In this document: in pieces, positions 9,989 through 17,387 of the stretch
Numbering within the stretch: position 1 is the stretch's first letter
How the letters are laid out: each line of letters starts with the position of its first letter
Source: Candidatus Atribacteria bacterium
GTDB lineage: Bacteria > Atribacterota > Atribacteria > Atribacterales > Atribacteraceae
DNA length: 45,898 bases
Assembly (NCBI GenBank): GCA_003561145.1
Contig: PWXL01000132.1
Span: 1 to 45,898 of the forward strand
Direction of reading: 5' to 3'
Notes under the pieces: generated by a model
Databases searched by the model: none
The model's input: only the letters and a program-made list of their open reading frames with translations
What the model was told of the DNA's origin: nothing
Program-made: the position numbers and the translations under genes

Positions 9989-11354
9989 TTTTTTTCATTC
10001 TGTTCTCCTTGATGAAGAAAAATGCAAGGGATGTACACATTGCATTCGCCGGTGTCCCACAGAGGCTATTCGGGTCAAGGGTGGAAAAGCGAGGATAGAT
10101 GAGGAACGATGCATAGACTGTGGTGAATGTATACGTACCTGTCCGAACCATGCAAAATATGCCCAAACAGATCCACTGGATGCCATTCAGCGGTTCAAAT
10201 ATTCTATTGCTCTTCCTGCACCTGCCTTCTATCCCCAGTTTCCACCAAGCATATCTATAGGCAAGCTTATTAACGGATTATTGAGTCTTGGATTTCATGA
10301 GGTATTCGAAGTAGCGAGGGGAGCAGAAATACTCGCTGAAGAAATTAAAAAATATCTTTTGTCAAAGGATATACCCAAACCGGTTATCTCTTCAGCTTGT
10401 CCGGCTGTAGTCAGGATGGTCGAAGAGAAGTTTCCTTCACTCACCGGAACCTTGCTTCCCCTTGATACCCCCTTGGGTATAGCTGCACATACTGCGCGGT
10501 TACGCGCCATGAAAAAAGGCTACCACTCGGAAGAGGTAGGCGTTTTTTTCATTACCCCCTGTCCGGCGAAGGTGACGGAAGTGAGGCAAAGCAGTGACGA
10601 TAAGGGCAGGATTGATGGTGCGATTTCCATTTCCCAGGTCTATTCCCGCATCATAAATATACTGGATGAGCTCGATGAACAGTCAAGCCTGCAGCTGGCA
10701 AGCTGGAAAGGAATCGGCTGGGCCCGTTCAGGAGGAGAACAGGAATCTCTCAATGAAGGGGAATATGTGGCAGTGGATGGAATCCACAATGTGATGTCTG
10801 TGTTTGAAAAGATTGAAATGGGAGAATTATCAGGCGTTCTGTATTGTGAAGCCCAAGCGTGTGTGGGGGGATGCATCGGTGGGGTTCTGGGCGTGCAGAA
10901 CCCTTTCTTGTCCAAGGTTAATGTTCAGCAACTGGTTAAAAAATACCCTGCATATCGCGAGTTGGAGGATCGTGAGTGGAAGGAGCTGGTTCGGGAAAGA
11001 GTTTTCCTTCGCCGCCATCCTTTCGTGGCAAGTGACGTTTTAAAGCTTGATACCGATTATCGTAAGGCATTAGAGAAATATCAGACTATTGAGAATATAT
11101 TGGAAAACCTTCCCGGTCTTGACTGTGGAGCTTGCGGTTCTCCCACCTGCCGGGCGCTGGCAGAGGATGTGGTTCGTGAAAAAGCACAAGAGATAGATTG
11201 TCCGTTTTTACTTCGTGAAAAAATGCTTGGATTGTCCCGGGAGATCTTTGACCTTGCAAGCAAGGTTCCCCAAACCATGAATGAAGAAAGGGGAATGCAA
11301 AAAATTGAAAGTAATCCAGATCGTGGAACCTCTGAAGGCAAAAGTGGTGGTTAA
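9966..11354 (+). CDS. [FeFe]-hydrogenase-like, putatively sensory iron-sulfur protein
   Basis: A 462-residue protein. It begins with two [4Fe-4S] ferredoxin motifs (CKGCTHCIRRCP, about 20-31; CIDCGECIRTCP, about 49-60), continues with an H-cluster domain, and ends in a further CGACGSPTC iron-sulfur motif (about 378-405). The four cysteines expected to hold the H-cluster are retained: Cys145 (SSACPA), Cys199 (TPCPAK), Cys299 and Cys303 (ACVGGC). The proton-transfer cysteine of the canonical TSCCP motif is Ala144, and the methionines of the usual MPC and MAC motifs are replaced (Thr197, Gln297). These changes are those described for sensory, low-activity hydrogenases. Sensing of hydrogen or redox state is an inference. 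The start overlaps the ATPase gene by 23 nt. Confidence 0.82.
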   Translation: MVLKLRNDFFHSVLLDEEKCKGCTHCIRRCPTEAIRVKGGKARIDEERCIDCGECIRTCPNHAKYAQTDPLDAIQRFKYSIALPAPAFYPQFPPSISIGKLINGLLSLGFHEVFEVARGAEILAEEIKKYLLSKDIPKPVISSACPAVVRMVEEKFPSLTGTLLPLDTPLGIAAHTARLRAMKKGYHSEEVGVFFITPCPAKVTEVRQSSDDKGRIDGAISISQVYSRIINILDELDEQSSLQLASWKGIGWARSGGEQESLNEGEYVAVDGIHNVMSVFEKIEMGELSGVLYCEAQACVGGCIGGVLGVQNPFLSKVNVQQLVKKYPAYRELEDREWKELVRERVFLRRHPFVASDVLKLDTDYRKALEKYQTIENILENLPGLDCGACGSPTCRALAEDVVREKAQEIDCPFLLREKMLGLSREIFDLASKVPQTMNEERGMQKIESNPDRGTSEGKSGG

Positions 11355-11658
11355 GGGGGATTTAGGGGAGACAGAAATAACCGGAGGCTATTGTGGAGAC
11401 CTCCTGAGTGATTGTATAGCCAACGCTACCGAAGGGAGTGGATGGATCACTATACAATCACACCCCAATACCGTGGCGGTGGCTGTTCTGGTAGGTATGG
11501 CCTGTATTGTTGTGACAAACAGTCAGGATATTGGGGAACCCACTGTCCAGCGTGCCGTGAAAGAAGGGGTAACGCTTTTAAGCACGCCACTTACCAGCTA
11601 CCAGGCGGTGGCGGTACTTTCAGGGCTTGGGGTTCCGGGCACCAGGAAGCATGGGTGA
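11305..11658 (+). CDS. DRTGG-domain protein (second of two)
   Basis: A small soluble protein of about 117 residues with the YCGDLLSDCIANA segment typical of DRTGG partners and a hydrophobic beta-rich core (VAVAVLVGMACIVVTN). It is paralogous in architecture to the gene at 9168. I favour TTG 11305 (LKVIQIVEPL) because AGGGGAA lies at a good distance upstream; ATG 11281 is the alternative but has no ribosome site and deepens the overlap with the hydrogenase-like gene. It ends within the start of the PHP gene. The role is unknown, presumably acting with the other members of the module. Confidence 0.68.
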   Translation: MKVIQIVEPLKAKVVVKGDLGETEITGGYCGDLLSDCIANATEGSGWITIQSHPNTVAVAVLVGMACIVVTNSQDIGEPTVQRAVKEGVTLLSTPLTSYQAVAVLSGLGVPGTRKHG

Positions 11659-12391
11659 GAGGACATTCCGCGCAGATCTCCATATTCATTCTGTTTTATC
11701 ACCCTGTGCCGAACGAGAGATGCTCCCACACTGCATTGTGCTCGAGGCGGTGGAAAAGGGTCTGGACATTATCTCAGTAACCGATCATAATAGCGCTGAA
11801 AATGTCGCCGTAACGGTGGCGCTGGGCAACCGTTTCGGTGTGTGGGTAATCCCTGGTATGGAAATTGAGACGCGGGAAGAAGTTCACCTTTTATGCTTTT
11901 TCCCCTCTCTGAAAGAACTGAACGGCTTTGCCGGTTTCATTTCCGAACACCTTCAGAGGCTTTCCCTTGACGAGAACCTGTGGGGGCAGGAGTGGGTCAT
12001 CGATGTGGAGGGCGAAATAAAGGAAAAAAAAGATTACCTGCTTACCCATACACTGAATCTTTCCCTGGAGGACGTATGTAAGAATGTTTACAGTGGAGGG
12101 GGTGTTGTCATTCCCTCTCATGTAGACCGTACCGCCTACAGTATCATTCATGTCCTCGGCTTCATTCCTCCCCAATTACCGATACAGGCTGTGGAAGTTT
12201 CCCGCCGCACATCAACTCAAGAAGCCATTGCAACCCTGAATCTAGAGGGGTATGCAATTCTACGTTTTTCCGATGCCCATTCCTTAACCGACGTAGGCTC
12301 TGCGTATTCAACATTGTATATGGAGGCAACCCGCTGGGAAGAATTCAAAATGGCTCTCGAGGGAAAGAAGGGCCGAAGGGTCACCTCTTGA
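11651..12391 (+). CDS. PHP-domain metal-dependent phosphoesterase
   Basis: A 246-residue PHP-superfamily protein. Metal-ligand motifs in order are DLHIHSVLSPC near the N-terminus, VTDHNSAEN, PGMEIET followed by EVHLLCFF, PSHVDR, and FSDAHSL near the C-terminus. Such enzymes hydrolyse phosphate esters, including nucleotides; the substrate here is unknown. ATG 11651 with AGGAAG upstream gives the expected N-terminus, whereas the ORF track starts 8 codons earlier. It overlaps the DRTGG stop by 8 nt. It closes the five-gene module and is the last gene before the mraZ control region. Homologues commonly accompany the DRTGG/hydrogenase-like set in anaerobes. Confidence 0.8.
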   Translation: MGERTFRADLHIHSVLSPCAEREMLPHCIVLEAVEKGLDIISVTDHNSAENVAVTVALGNRFGVWVIPGMEIETREEVHLLCFFPSLKELNGFAGFISEHLQRLSLDENLWGQEWVIDVEGEIKEKKDYLLTHTLNLSLEDVCKNVYSGGGVVIPSHVDRTAYSIIHVLGFIPPQLPIQAVEVSRRTSTQEAIATLNLEGYAILRFSDAHSLTDVGSAYSTLYMEATRWEEFKMALEGKKGRRVTS

Positions 12392-12481
12392 TCCTTCCTC
12401 TGCTTTTCTTCCTGTAATAGAGTATCCTGAATCCTGTTTTCAAAAATATTTTAAATAAAGTGGTGTTCCCTCTTCCCTTTT
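12392..12481 (+). promoter_or_regulatory. Presumed promoter region of the dcw cluster
   Basis: This AT-rich gap lies between the PHP gene and the MraZ boxes. TTGATC (12388-12393) with TGTAAT (12413-12418) is a possible promoter, but the 19-nt spacing is long. TAGAAT (12496-12501), inside the box array, is another -10 candidate with a poor -35. No hairpin terminator for the preceding module was found, so read-through into mraZ is possible. Confidence 0.35.
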
Positions 12482-12526
12482 GTGGTAGATGGTGGTAGAA
12501 TGTGGGTAATTGTGGGGGAATGGGGG
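12482..12526 (+). promoter_or_regulatory. MraZ-box array (operator of the dcw cluster)
   Basis: GTGG recurs at exactly 10-bp steps: 12482, 12492, 12502 and 12512, with bodies GTGGTAGATG, GTGGTAGAAT, GTGGGTAATT and GTGGGGGAAT. A fifth, weaker unit (TGGGGG) at 12521 merges with the mraZ ribosome site GGGAGG. This matches the direct-repeat operator bound by the MraZ repressor ahead of its own gene in other bacteria, where about three repeats are usual. The ORF track reads this segment as coding, because the repeats happen to be open in the mraZ frame. Confidence 0.85.
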
Positions 12527-12535
12527 AGGCAGCCC

Positions 12536-12967
12536 ATGTTTTTGGGACAGTATCAACATTCCGTTGATAGCAAGGGAAGGATTATCATCCCCAACGAATT
12601 CAGGAAAGAACTCTCTGCCACCCTGTATCTTACCCGGGGATTGGAGAATTGCATATTTGTGTTCAATCAGGATGTCTGGGAAAAGCTGTATCAGGGGATT
12701 GCCTCCCTGCCCCTGACTCGCAAAGAAGGACGCAGTTTCTCCCGTGTATTCCTGGCCAACGCCTCCTCAACCAATCTCGATTCCCAGGGAAGGATCATGC
12801 TTCCCCGTTCCCTCCGTGATTATGCCCACATTGAAAAAAACTCCATGATCGTTGGAGTAGGCACAAGAGTTGAAATTTGGTCGGAAGATGTATGGAAGAG
12901 TTACTCAGATGATGTACAGGAGAAGTTCGAGGAGATAACCGAGGGCATCATTGATTCAGGCATTTGA
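12536..12967 (+). CDS. mraZ: Transcriptional regulator MraZ
   Basis: A DNA-binding protein with two AbrB-like SpoVT/MraZ folds. It forms rings and regulates the division and cell-wall cluster by binding repeats ahead of its own gene. The start MFLGQYQHSVDSKGRIIIP is the standard first domain (residues 1-50), and the second copy contains NLDSQGRIMLPRSLRDY (about 80-96). The protein has 143 residues, the usual size. I chose ATG 12536 over the track's start at 12482 because it has a proper GGGAGG site and leaves the operator repeats outside the protein. It is the first gene of the dcw cluster, 7 nt before rsmH. Confidence 0.95.
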   Translation: MFLGQYQHSVDSKGRIIIPNEFRKELSATLYLTRGLENCIFVFNQDVWEKLYQGIASLPLTRKEGRSFSRVFLANASSTNLDSQGRIMLPRSLRDYAHIEKNSMIVGVGTRVEIWSEDVWKSYSDDVQEKFEEITEGIIDSGI

Positions 12968-12974
12968 TGCAGAG

Positions 12975-13877
12975 ATGTTTCATCGTCCTGTAATGGTGGA
13001 TGAGGTATGTTCTTACCTGCTTACGAGGAAAGACGGTATATACCTGGACGCCACGGTGGGAGACGGAGGCCATGCTCGAGCTATTTTGGAAAAGACAGAA
13101 GGACAGGCGTACGTGTTGGGGATAGACCGGGACCCTGAGGCACTGGAAAGGGCATGGAAGCGGCTTCATAATTTTTCCGGACGATTCAAACTTCTTCATG
13201 GGGTTTTCTCATGTCTTTCTGAATTGCTTCATGAAGCGGGGGTCGGGGAGGTGAACGGCGTACTGTTTGACCTGGGGGTTTCGTCTGCGCAACTCGATCT
13301 GAAAAATCGGGGGTTCAGCTTTCGGCAAGAAGGTCCCCTGGACATGCGCATGAACCCTCTGGATACGCTCACAGCTTTTGATATTGTCAACAGTTTTTCT
13401 GAAGATGAATTAGCGGATGTATTTTTTTACCTGGGTGAAGAGCGGTATTCACGGCGTATCGCACGGGCTGTCTGCCGGGCCAGGGAAAGAACTTTGGTGC
13501 AAACAACCACAGAGCTTTCCGATATCATTTGCCGGGCAATACCGGGAAAAAGGGGAAAGATACATCCAGCTACCCGTATTTTTCAGGCGTTACGTATCCG
13601 GGTGAACAGGGAATTGGAAGAAATGGACTCGGGGTTGAGAGAGGGAAAAAATGTTTTGCTGGAAGAAGGAGTTATGGTGGTGATCAGTTACCACTCCTTA
13701 GAGGACAGGCGGGTAAAAATTTTTTTTCGTGCTGAGCCGGACTTTGATACTTTGACCAAAAAGCCGCTTGTTCCATCTTCCCGTGAACGAAAAGAAAACC
13801 CTCGAAGCCGAAGCGGAAAGTTACGGGCAGCTCGCAAGAAAACAAGGAAAGAAGGTGAGGTACAATGTCACGGCTGA
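12975..13877 (+). CDS. rsmH: 16S rRNA (cytosine1402-N4)-methyltransferase
   Basis: SAM-dependent methyltransferase acting on C1402 in the ribosomal decoding centre. The SAM-binding segment YLDATVGDGGHARAI lies near residue 30. The characteristic FDLGVSSAQLD and GPLDMRMNP blocks follow, then HPATRIFQALRI and the SYHSLEDRRVK motif near the C-terminus. ATG 12975 (MFHRPVMVDEV) fits the family N-terminus and gives about 300 residues; a TTG at 12951 is the longer alternative. The C-terminal tail is basic. It overlaps ftsL by 13 nt. Confidence 0.95.
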   Translation: MFHRPVMVDEVCSYLLTRKDGIYLDATVGDGGHARAILEKTEGQAYVLGIDRDPEALERAWKRLHNFSGRFKLLHGVFSCLSELLHEAGVGEVNGVLFDLGVSSAQLDLKNRGFSFRQEGPLDMRMNPLDTLTAFDIVNSFSEDELADVFFYLGEERYSRRIARAVCRARERTLVQTTTELSDIICRAIPGKRGKIHPATRIFQALRIRVNRELEEMDSGLREGKNVLLEEGVMVVISYHSLEDRRVKIFFRAEPDFDTLTKKPLVPSSRERKENPRSRSGKLRAARKKTRKEGEVQCHG

Positions 13878-14197
13878 AACAATTTATGTTTCTTTTCTTC
13901 CTCATCTTTATGGCTCTTGCCTATTTAGCTACTCAAGCAAGACTTGTCGAGCGAGGTTTTTCTGTAGATGTCAAGCGAACGGTCGTGGAACAACTGGTAG
14001 CCGAGAGGGACCGGTTGGAAATGAAAATTGCCCAGGCTTCTTCCCTGGAGCGTATTGAGGAAATTGCAACCGGTACTTTAGGTATGGTTCCTCCCGGTGA
14101 GACTCTGTATTTAGCCTCTGGGGGAAGCTCCGTCTCAGCCGGCGAGGGAGACAGGCAACTCGCTCAGGCTCTTACAGGCGGGGAGAGGGGGCGATGA
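13865..14197 (+). CDS. ftsL: Cell division protein FtsL-like
   Basis: A small bitopic membrane protein of 110 residues. A short basic N-terminus is followed by one transmembrane helix (about residues 6-24). An extracytoplasmic helical segment likely to form a coiled coil (about 35-65, VVEQLVAERDRLEMKI) leads to an IATGTLGMVPP block resembling the FtsL/DivIC C-terminal motif. FtsL bridges the FtsQ-FtsB complex to FtsW-FtsI and activates septal synthesis. Sequence conservation in the family is low; identity rests mainly on topology and the position between rsmH and ftsI. Overlaps: 13 nt with rsmH, 4 nt (ATGA) with ftsI. Confidence 0.85.
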   Translation: MSRLKQFMFLFFLIFMALAYLATQARLVERGFSVDVKRTVVEQLVAERDRLEMKIAQASSLERIEEIATGTLGMVPPGETLYLASGGSSVSAGEGDRQLAQALTGGERGR

Positions 14198-15888
14198 GCC
14201 AAAAAAAATTTATTCTTCGAGCGAATTTTCTGGTTTTCGTCTTTCTTCTCCTGCTGGCTTACGTAGGATTCAGGCTCTTTACCATACAGGTGGTGCAAGG
14301 AGCTGCCTTCAGAGAAAGAGCGAATTTTATCAGGTTCAAGATGGAAGATCTGCTTCCCAGCCGAGGGAGAATTCTTGACCGTTCTGGGGAAATCCTGGCC
14401 CGCGATACAGAAGCGATCTCAATATATGCCCTTCCTCCCGTGATCGAAGATGTTCACCATACTGCGAAAATACTTGCCACCGTTCTCAATCGTTCAGAAG
14501 AAGAAATGCTTGTTCTTTTGGAAAGCAGCCTCACTTTTGTTTGGATACAGCGTAAAGTGCCGCTGTACATGGCGGAAGACCTCATGGCGGCGAATGTGCG
14601 TGGTATCGAGTGGAGGCGGGAAAACTACCGGTTTTACCCTCAATCACCTCTCTTGAGTAACCTCATTGGTTTTGTCGGCACCGATCACCGTGGTCTCGAA
14701 GGTGTGGAATACTCTTTCAACGAGAAATTAACCGGTGAAGTAGGCTATATCACGTATGAACGGGACGCGACAGGCCGGGAAATACCGGGAAGTACAGGCT
14801 TTTTACAACCGGAACCCGGTTTAGATGTTTTTCTTACCATTGACTCTTCAATCCAATTTTTCGTTGAGAGAGCTCTGGACAACGCCATGGAAAACACGGG
14901 TGCGAAACGGGGAGTGGTTATCGTTAACAATCCCCGCAATGGTGATATTGTAGCCATGGCTTCCCGCCCTGCCTTTAATAGCGATAGTTTTTGGGCTTTT
15001 CCCGCAGAAAGTTGGAAAAACCTGGGCATCGGCCTGGTATTTGAACCTGGTTCGACCTTAAAACCCCTGCTCATGGCCGCTGTTTTGGATGAGAACCTCG
15101 CGTACCTGCAGGAAAGGTTTTTTTGTCCCGGCCATATAATGGTGTATAATCATCGGGTACGTGATGTCAAGGCTCATGGTGACATTGCGCTGAGAGACAT
15201 CGTTGCCGATTCTTGCAACGTGGGAACGATTATACTGGCAAAGCGCTTGGGGGAAGAAAAACTCTATCGCTATTTCAGCGGTTTCGGCATCGGACAAAAG
15301 ACAGGAAGCGGGCTCATTGGAGAAGAATCCGGGCTTTTGCGGCGCCCGCAGGATTGGTCGGCGCTATCCATTGGAGCAATACCCATCGGACAAGAAATCC
15401 TCGTGACCCCCTTACAGCTCCTCAGCGCATTATCAGGGGTAGCCAACCGGGGAATGCTCATGCGGCCGCGCATTGTATCCAGGATTGTTACTCAGGAGGG
15501 GAAAATAGTGGAAGAATTTCTTCCCTCACCGGTGGATCGGGTTGTTTCTCCGGAGTCGGCCATGTTAACTCTTGAGATGATGTTGCGGGCGGTTGATGAG
15601 GGAACAGGAAAGAGGGCGGCTGTGGCTGGGTACAGGATAGCCGGAAAAACCGGTACCGGTCAGAAAATCGGCCCGGACGGTAGATATATGCGCAATGCGT
15701 TCGTCTCTTCATTTGTAGGTTTTTTCCCCTATCCCGATCCGGAATACGGCATTGCAGTGATACTGGATGAGCCACAGGGGGAATATTATGGCGGGACTAT
15801 CGCTGCTCCTGTTTTTCGAGAAATAGCTCAGGAGATTATCGCTCTCAAGGGCATTCGACCGGAGGATGTGGAGGTACAGACATTTTGA
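14194..15888 (+). CDS. ftsI: Septal peptidoglycan transpeptidase (class B PBP, FtsI)
   Basis: Cross-links septal peptidoglycan together with the glycosyltransferase FtsW. One N-terminal membrane anchor (about residues 10-30) is followed by the dimerisation region, starting at SRGRILDRSGEILA. The transpeptidase domain carries all three catalytic motifs: STLK in FEPGSTLKP, SCN in ADSCNVGT, and KTG in AGKTGTGQ. The 564 residues end directly after the transpeptidase domain. No PASTA repeats are present, unlike many Firmicutes PbpB/SpoVD homologues; a separate PASTA protein lies at 44194. It overlaps both ftsL (ATGA) and murE (TTGA) by 4 nt. Confidence 0.95.
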   Translation: MSQKKFILRANFLVFVFLLLLAYVGFRLFTIQVVQGAAFRERANFIRFKMEDLLPSRGRILDRSGEILARDTEAISIYALPPVIEDVHHTAKILATVLNRSEEEMLVLLESSLTFVWIQRKVPLYMAEDLMAANVRGIEWRRENYRFYPQSPLLSNLIGFVGTDHRGLEGVEYSFNEKLTGEVGYITYERDATGREIPGSTGFLQPEPGLDVFLTIDSSIQFFVERALDNAMENTGAKRGVVIVNNPRNGDIVAMASRPAFNSDSFWAFPAESWKNLGIGLVFEPGSTLKPLLMAAVLDENLAYLQERFFCPGHIMVYNHRVRDVKAHGDIALRDIVADSCNVGTIILAKRLGEEKLYRYFSGFGIGQKTGSGLIGEESGLLRRPQDWSALSIGAIPIGQEILVTPLQLLSALSGVANRGMLMRPRIVSRIVTQEGKIVEEFLPSPVDRVVSPESAMLTLEMMLRAVDEGTGKRAAVAGYRIAGKTGTGQKIGPDGRYMRNAFVSSFVGFFPYPDPEYGIAVILDEPQGEYYGGTIAAPVFREIAQEIIALKGIRPEDVEVQTF

Positions 15889-17387
15889 AGGTGGGTACAC
15901 TTGCAGAAATCCTCATAAACCTTTCCAGCGCAATAAAAAACGCAGAGGAAACACTTACTGGATTGGCGGTTGATTCCCGCCTGGTCCGGCCGGGCTATGT
16001 TTTTTTTGCAGTTCCGGGAACCAATACTGATGGTCATCTTTTTATACCACAGGCAGTGGAGCGCGGTGCAGTGTGTGTCGTTTTGCAGAATTCCACCTCC
16101 CTCCCACCACCAGAGACAAATGTTTCATGGATTCTCGTAGACGACAGCCGCCGTGCCATGGCTCAGGCGGCTGCACATTTTCATGATTACCCCTCAAAGA
16201 AAATGCGGATTATCGGCGTGACGGGGACAAACGGGAAAACAACAACGTGCTTTTACCTGCACAACATATTGGAGGAAGCCGGTTTTCCTGCGGGCCTTCT
16301 CACAACCGTTAAGAACCTGGTTGGGAACGAGGAATTTGAGGCCGTCAATACTACCGAAGAATCATTACATATCTATCAACGCTTGAAATCAATGGAAGTC
16401 AAAGGAATGAACCATGCCGTGATGGAAATATCTTCCCATGGACTGGCACTGGGAAAAGTGGACGGTATGCATTTCAGTGCAGCTATTATAACCAATATCA
16501 TACCGGAGCACCTGGAATTTCATGGAAGCTTCGAACACTACCTGAACAGCAAAAAATTGTTACTACAGATGATTGGGGGTAACTGCGATACAACATATAG
16601 CCGCATGATAGCAGTGAACCGGGGCGATGCTCACGCTTTTGGTATGGTTGAGCAGTCGGGACTGCCCTTCATCACTTTCGGTCTCACGCGAGAAGCAGAA
16701 GTTCGAGCGGAAAATATCCATAATTGTATCGACGGTTCCACTTTCATCCTGGTAAGTCCGTGGGGTGATATACCCGCTGCTGTTGCTTTACCGGGTTCCC
16801 ATAATGTATGTAACGCATTGGGTGCCGCCGCCTTAGCTCTTGAATTCGGTATTGATATTCAAGTGGTTGGCAGAAGTCTACTCAAGAGCGAACGTGTGCC
16901 TGGTCGCTGGGAAAGGGTACTGTGCGGGCAGCCATTCGAGGTAGTGGTTGATTTTGCCCACAATTGGCACGGACTTGAGCGCACACTTACGTTGATTCGG
17001 GAGGTATCACATGGAAAAGTGATTACGGTATTCGGGTGCGGAGGGGAGCGGGACATTCGTAAGAGACCGTTGATGGGAGAGGTAGCAGCGCGGTACAGTG
17101 ATGTGTGCATTCTTACCGCTGATAACCCCCGCCATGAAGATCCACTTGAGACGGTAAAGGGCGCTCTCGAGGGCGTGGAACGTGTTGCTGAAGAGAAAAC
17201 AGTGCACAGAATTGTTCTCTTGGACCGTACAGAAGCCATCCAGGCGGCTCTTTCCTTGGCGGAAGCTGAAGACGTCGTTTTCCTCGCAGGAAAAGGTCCG
17301 GAAAGACTGCAAATTTATGCTGATACAGTGGTTCCACATAATGATGCGGAGGTAGCACGGCGTTATTTGAAAGGAAAAGCGAGTTGA
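15885..17387 (+). CDS. murE: UDP-MurNAc-tripeptide synthetase, meso-diaminopimelate type
   Basis: Adds the third amino acid to UDP-MurNAc-L-Ala-D-Glu in the cytoplasm. The P-loop is GVTGTNGKTT (111-120). NTTEES and MEISSHGL follow, and the carbamylated lysine should be in LNSKKLL. The specificity motif reads DNPRHEDP, the DNPR form associated with meso-diaminopimelate rather than lysine, in keeping with lysC and asd upstream. The usual GKGHE is GKGPE here. The start is TTG 15885, overlapping the ftsI stop as TTGA, with GGAGGT at good spacing. Length is normal at 500 residues. Confidence 0.95.
   Translation: MKVGTLAEILINLSSAIKNAEETLTGLAVDSRLVRPGYVFFAVPGTNTDGHLFIPQAVERGAVCVVLQNSTSLPPPETNVSWILVDDSRRAMAQAAAHFHDYPSKKMRIIGVTGTNGKTTTCFYLHNILEEAGFPAGLLTTVKNLVGNEEFEAVNTTEESLHIYQRLKSMEVKGMNHAVMEISSHGLALGKVDGMHFSAAIITNIIPEHLEFHGSFEHYLNSKKLLLQMIGGNCDTTYSRMIAVNRGDAHAFGMVEQSGLPFITFGLTREAEVRAENIHNCIDGSTFILVSPWGDIPAAVALPGSHNVCNALGAAALALEFGIDIQVVGRSLLKSERVPGRWERVLCGQPFEVVVDFAHNWHGLERTLTLIREVSHGKVITVFGCGGERDIRKRPLMGEVAARYSDVCILTADNPRHEDPLETVKGALEGVERVAEEKTVHRIVLLDRTEAIQAALSLAEAEDVVFLAGKGPERLQIYADTVVPHNDAEVARRYLKGKAS

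Noticed and set aside
12482-12535. N-terminal extension of MraZ in the ORF track
   Set aside because: The segment is a 10-bp direct-repeat operator. MraZ homologues begin at MFLG, and GGGAGG lies ahead of ATG 12536.
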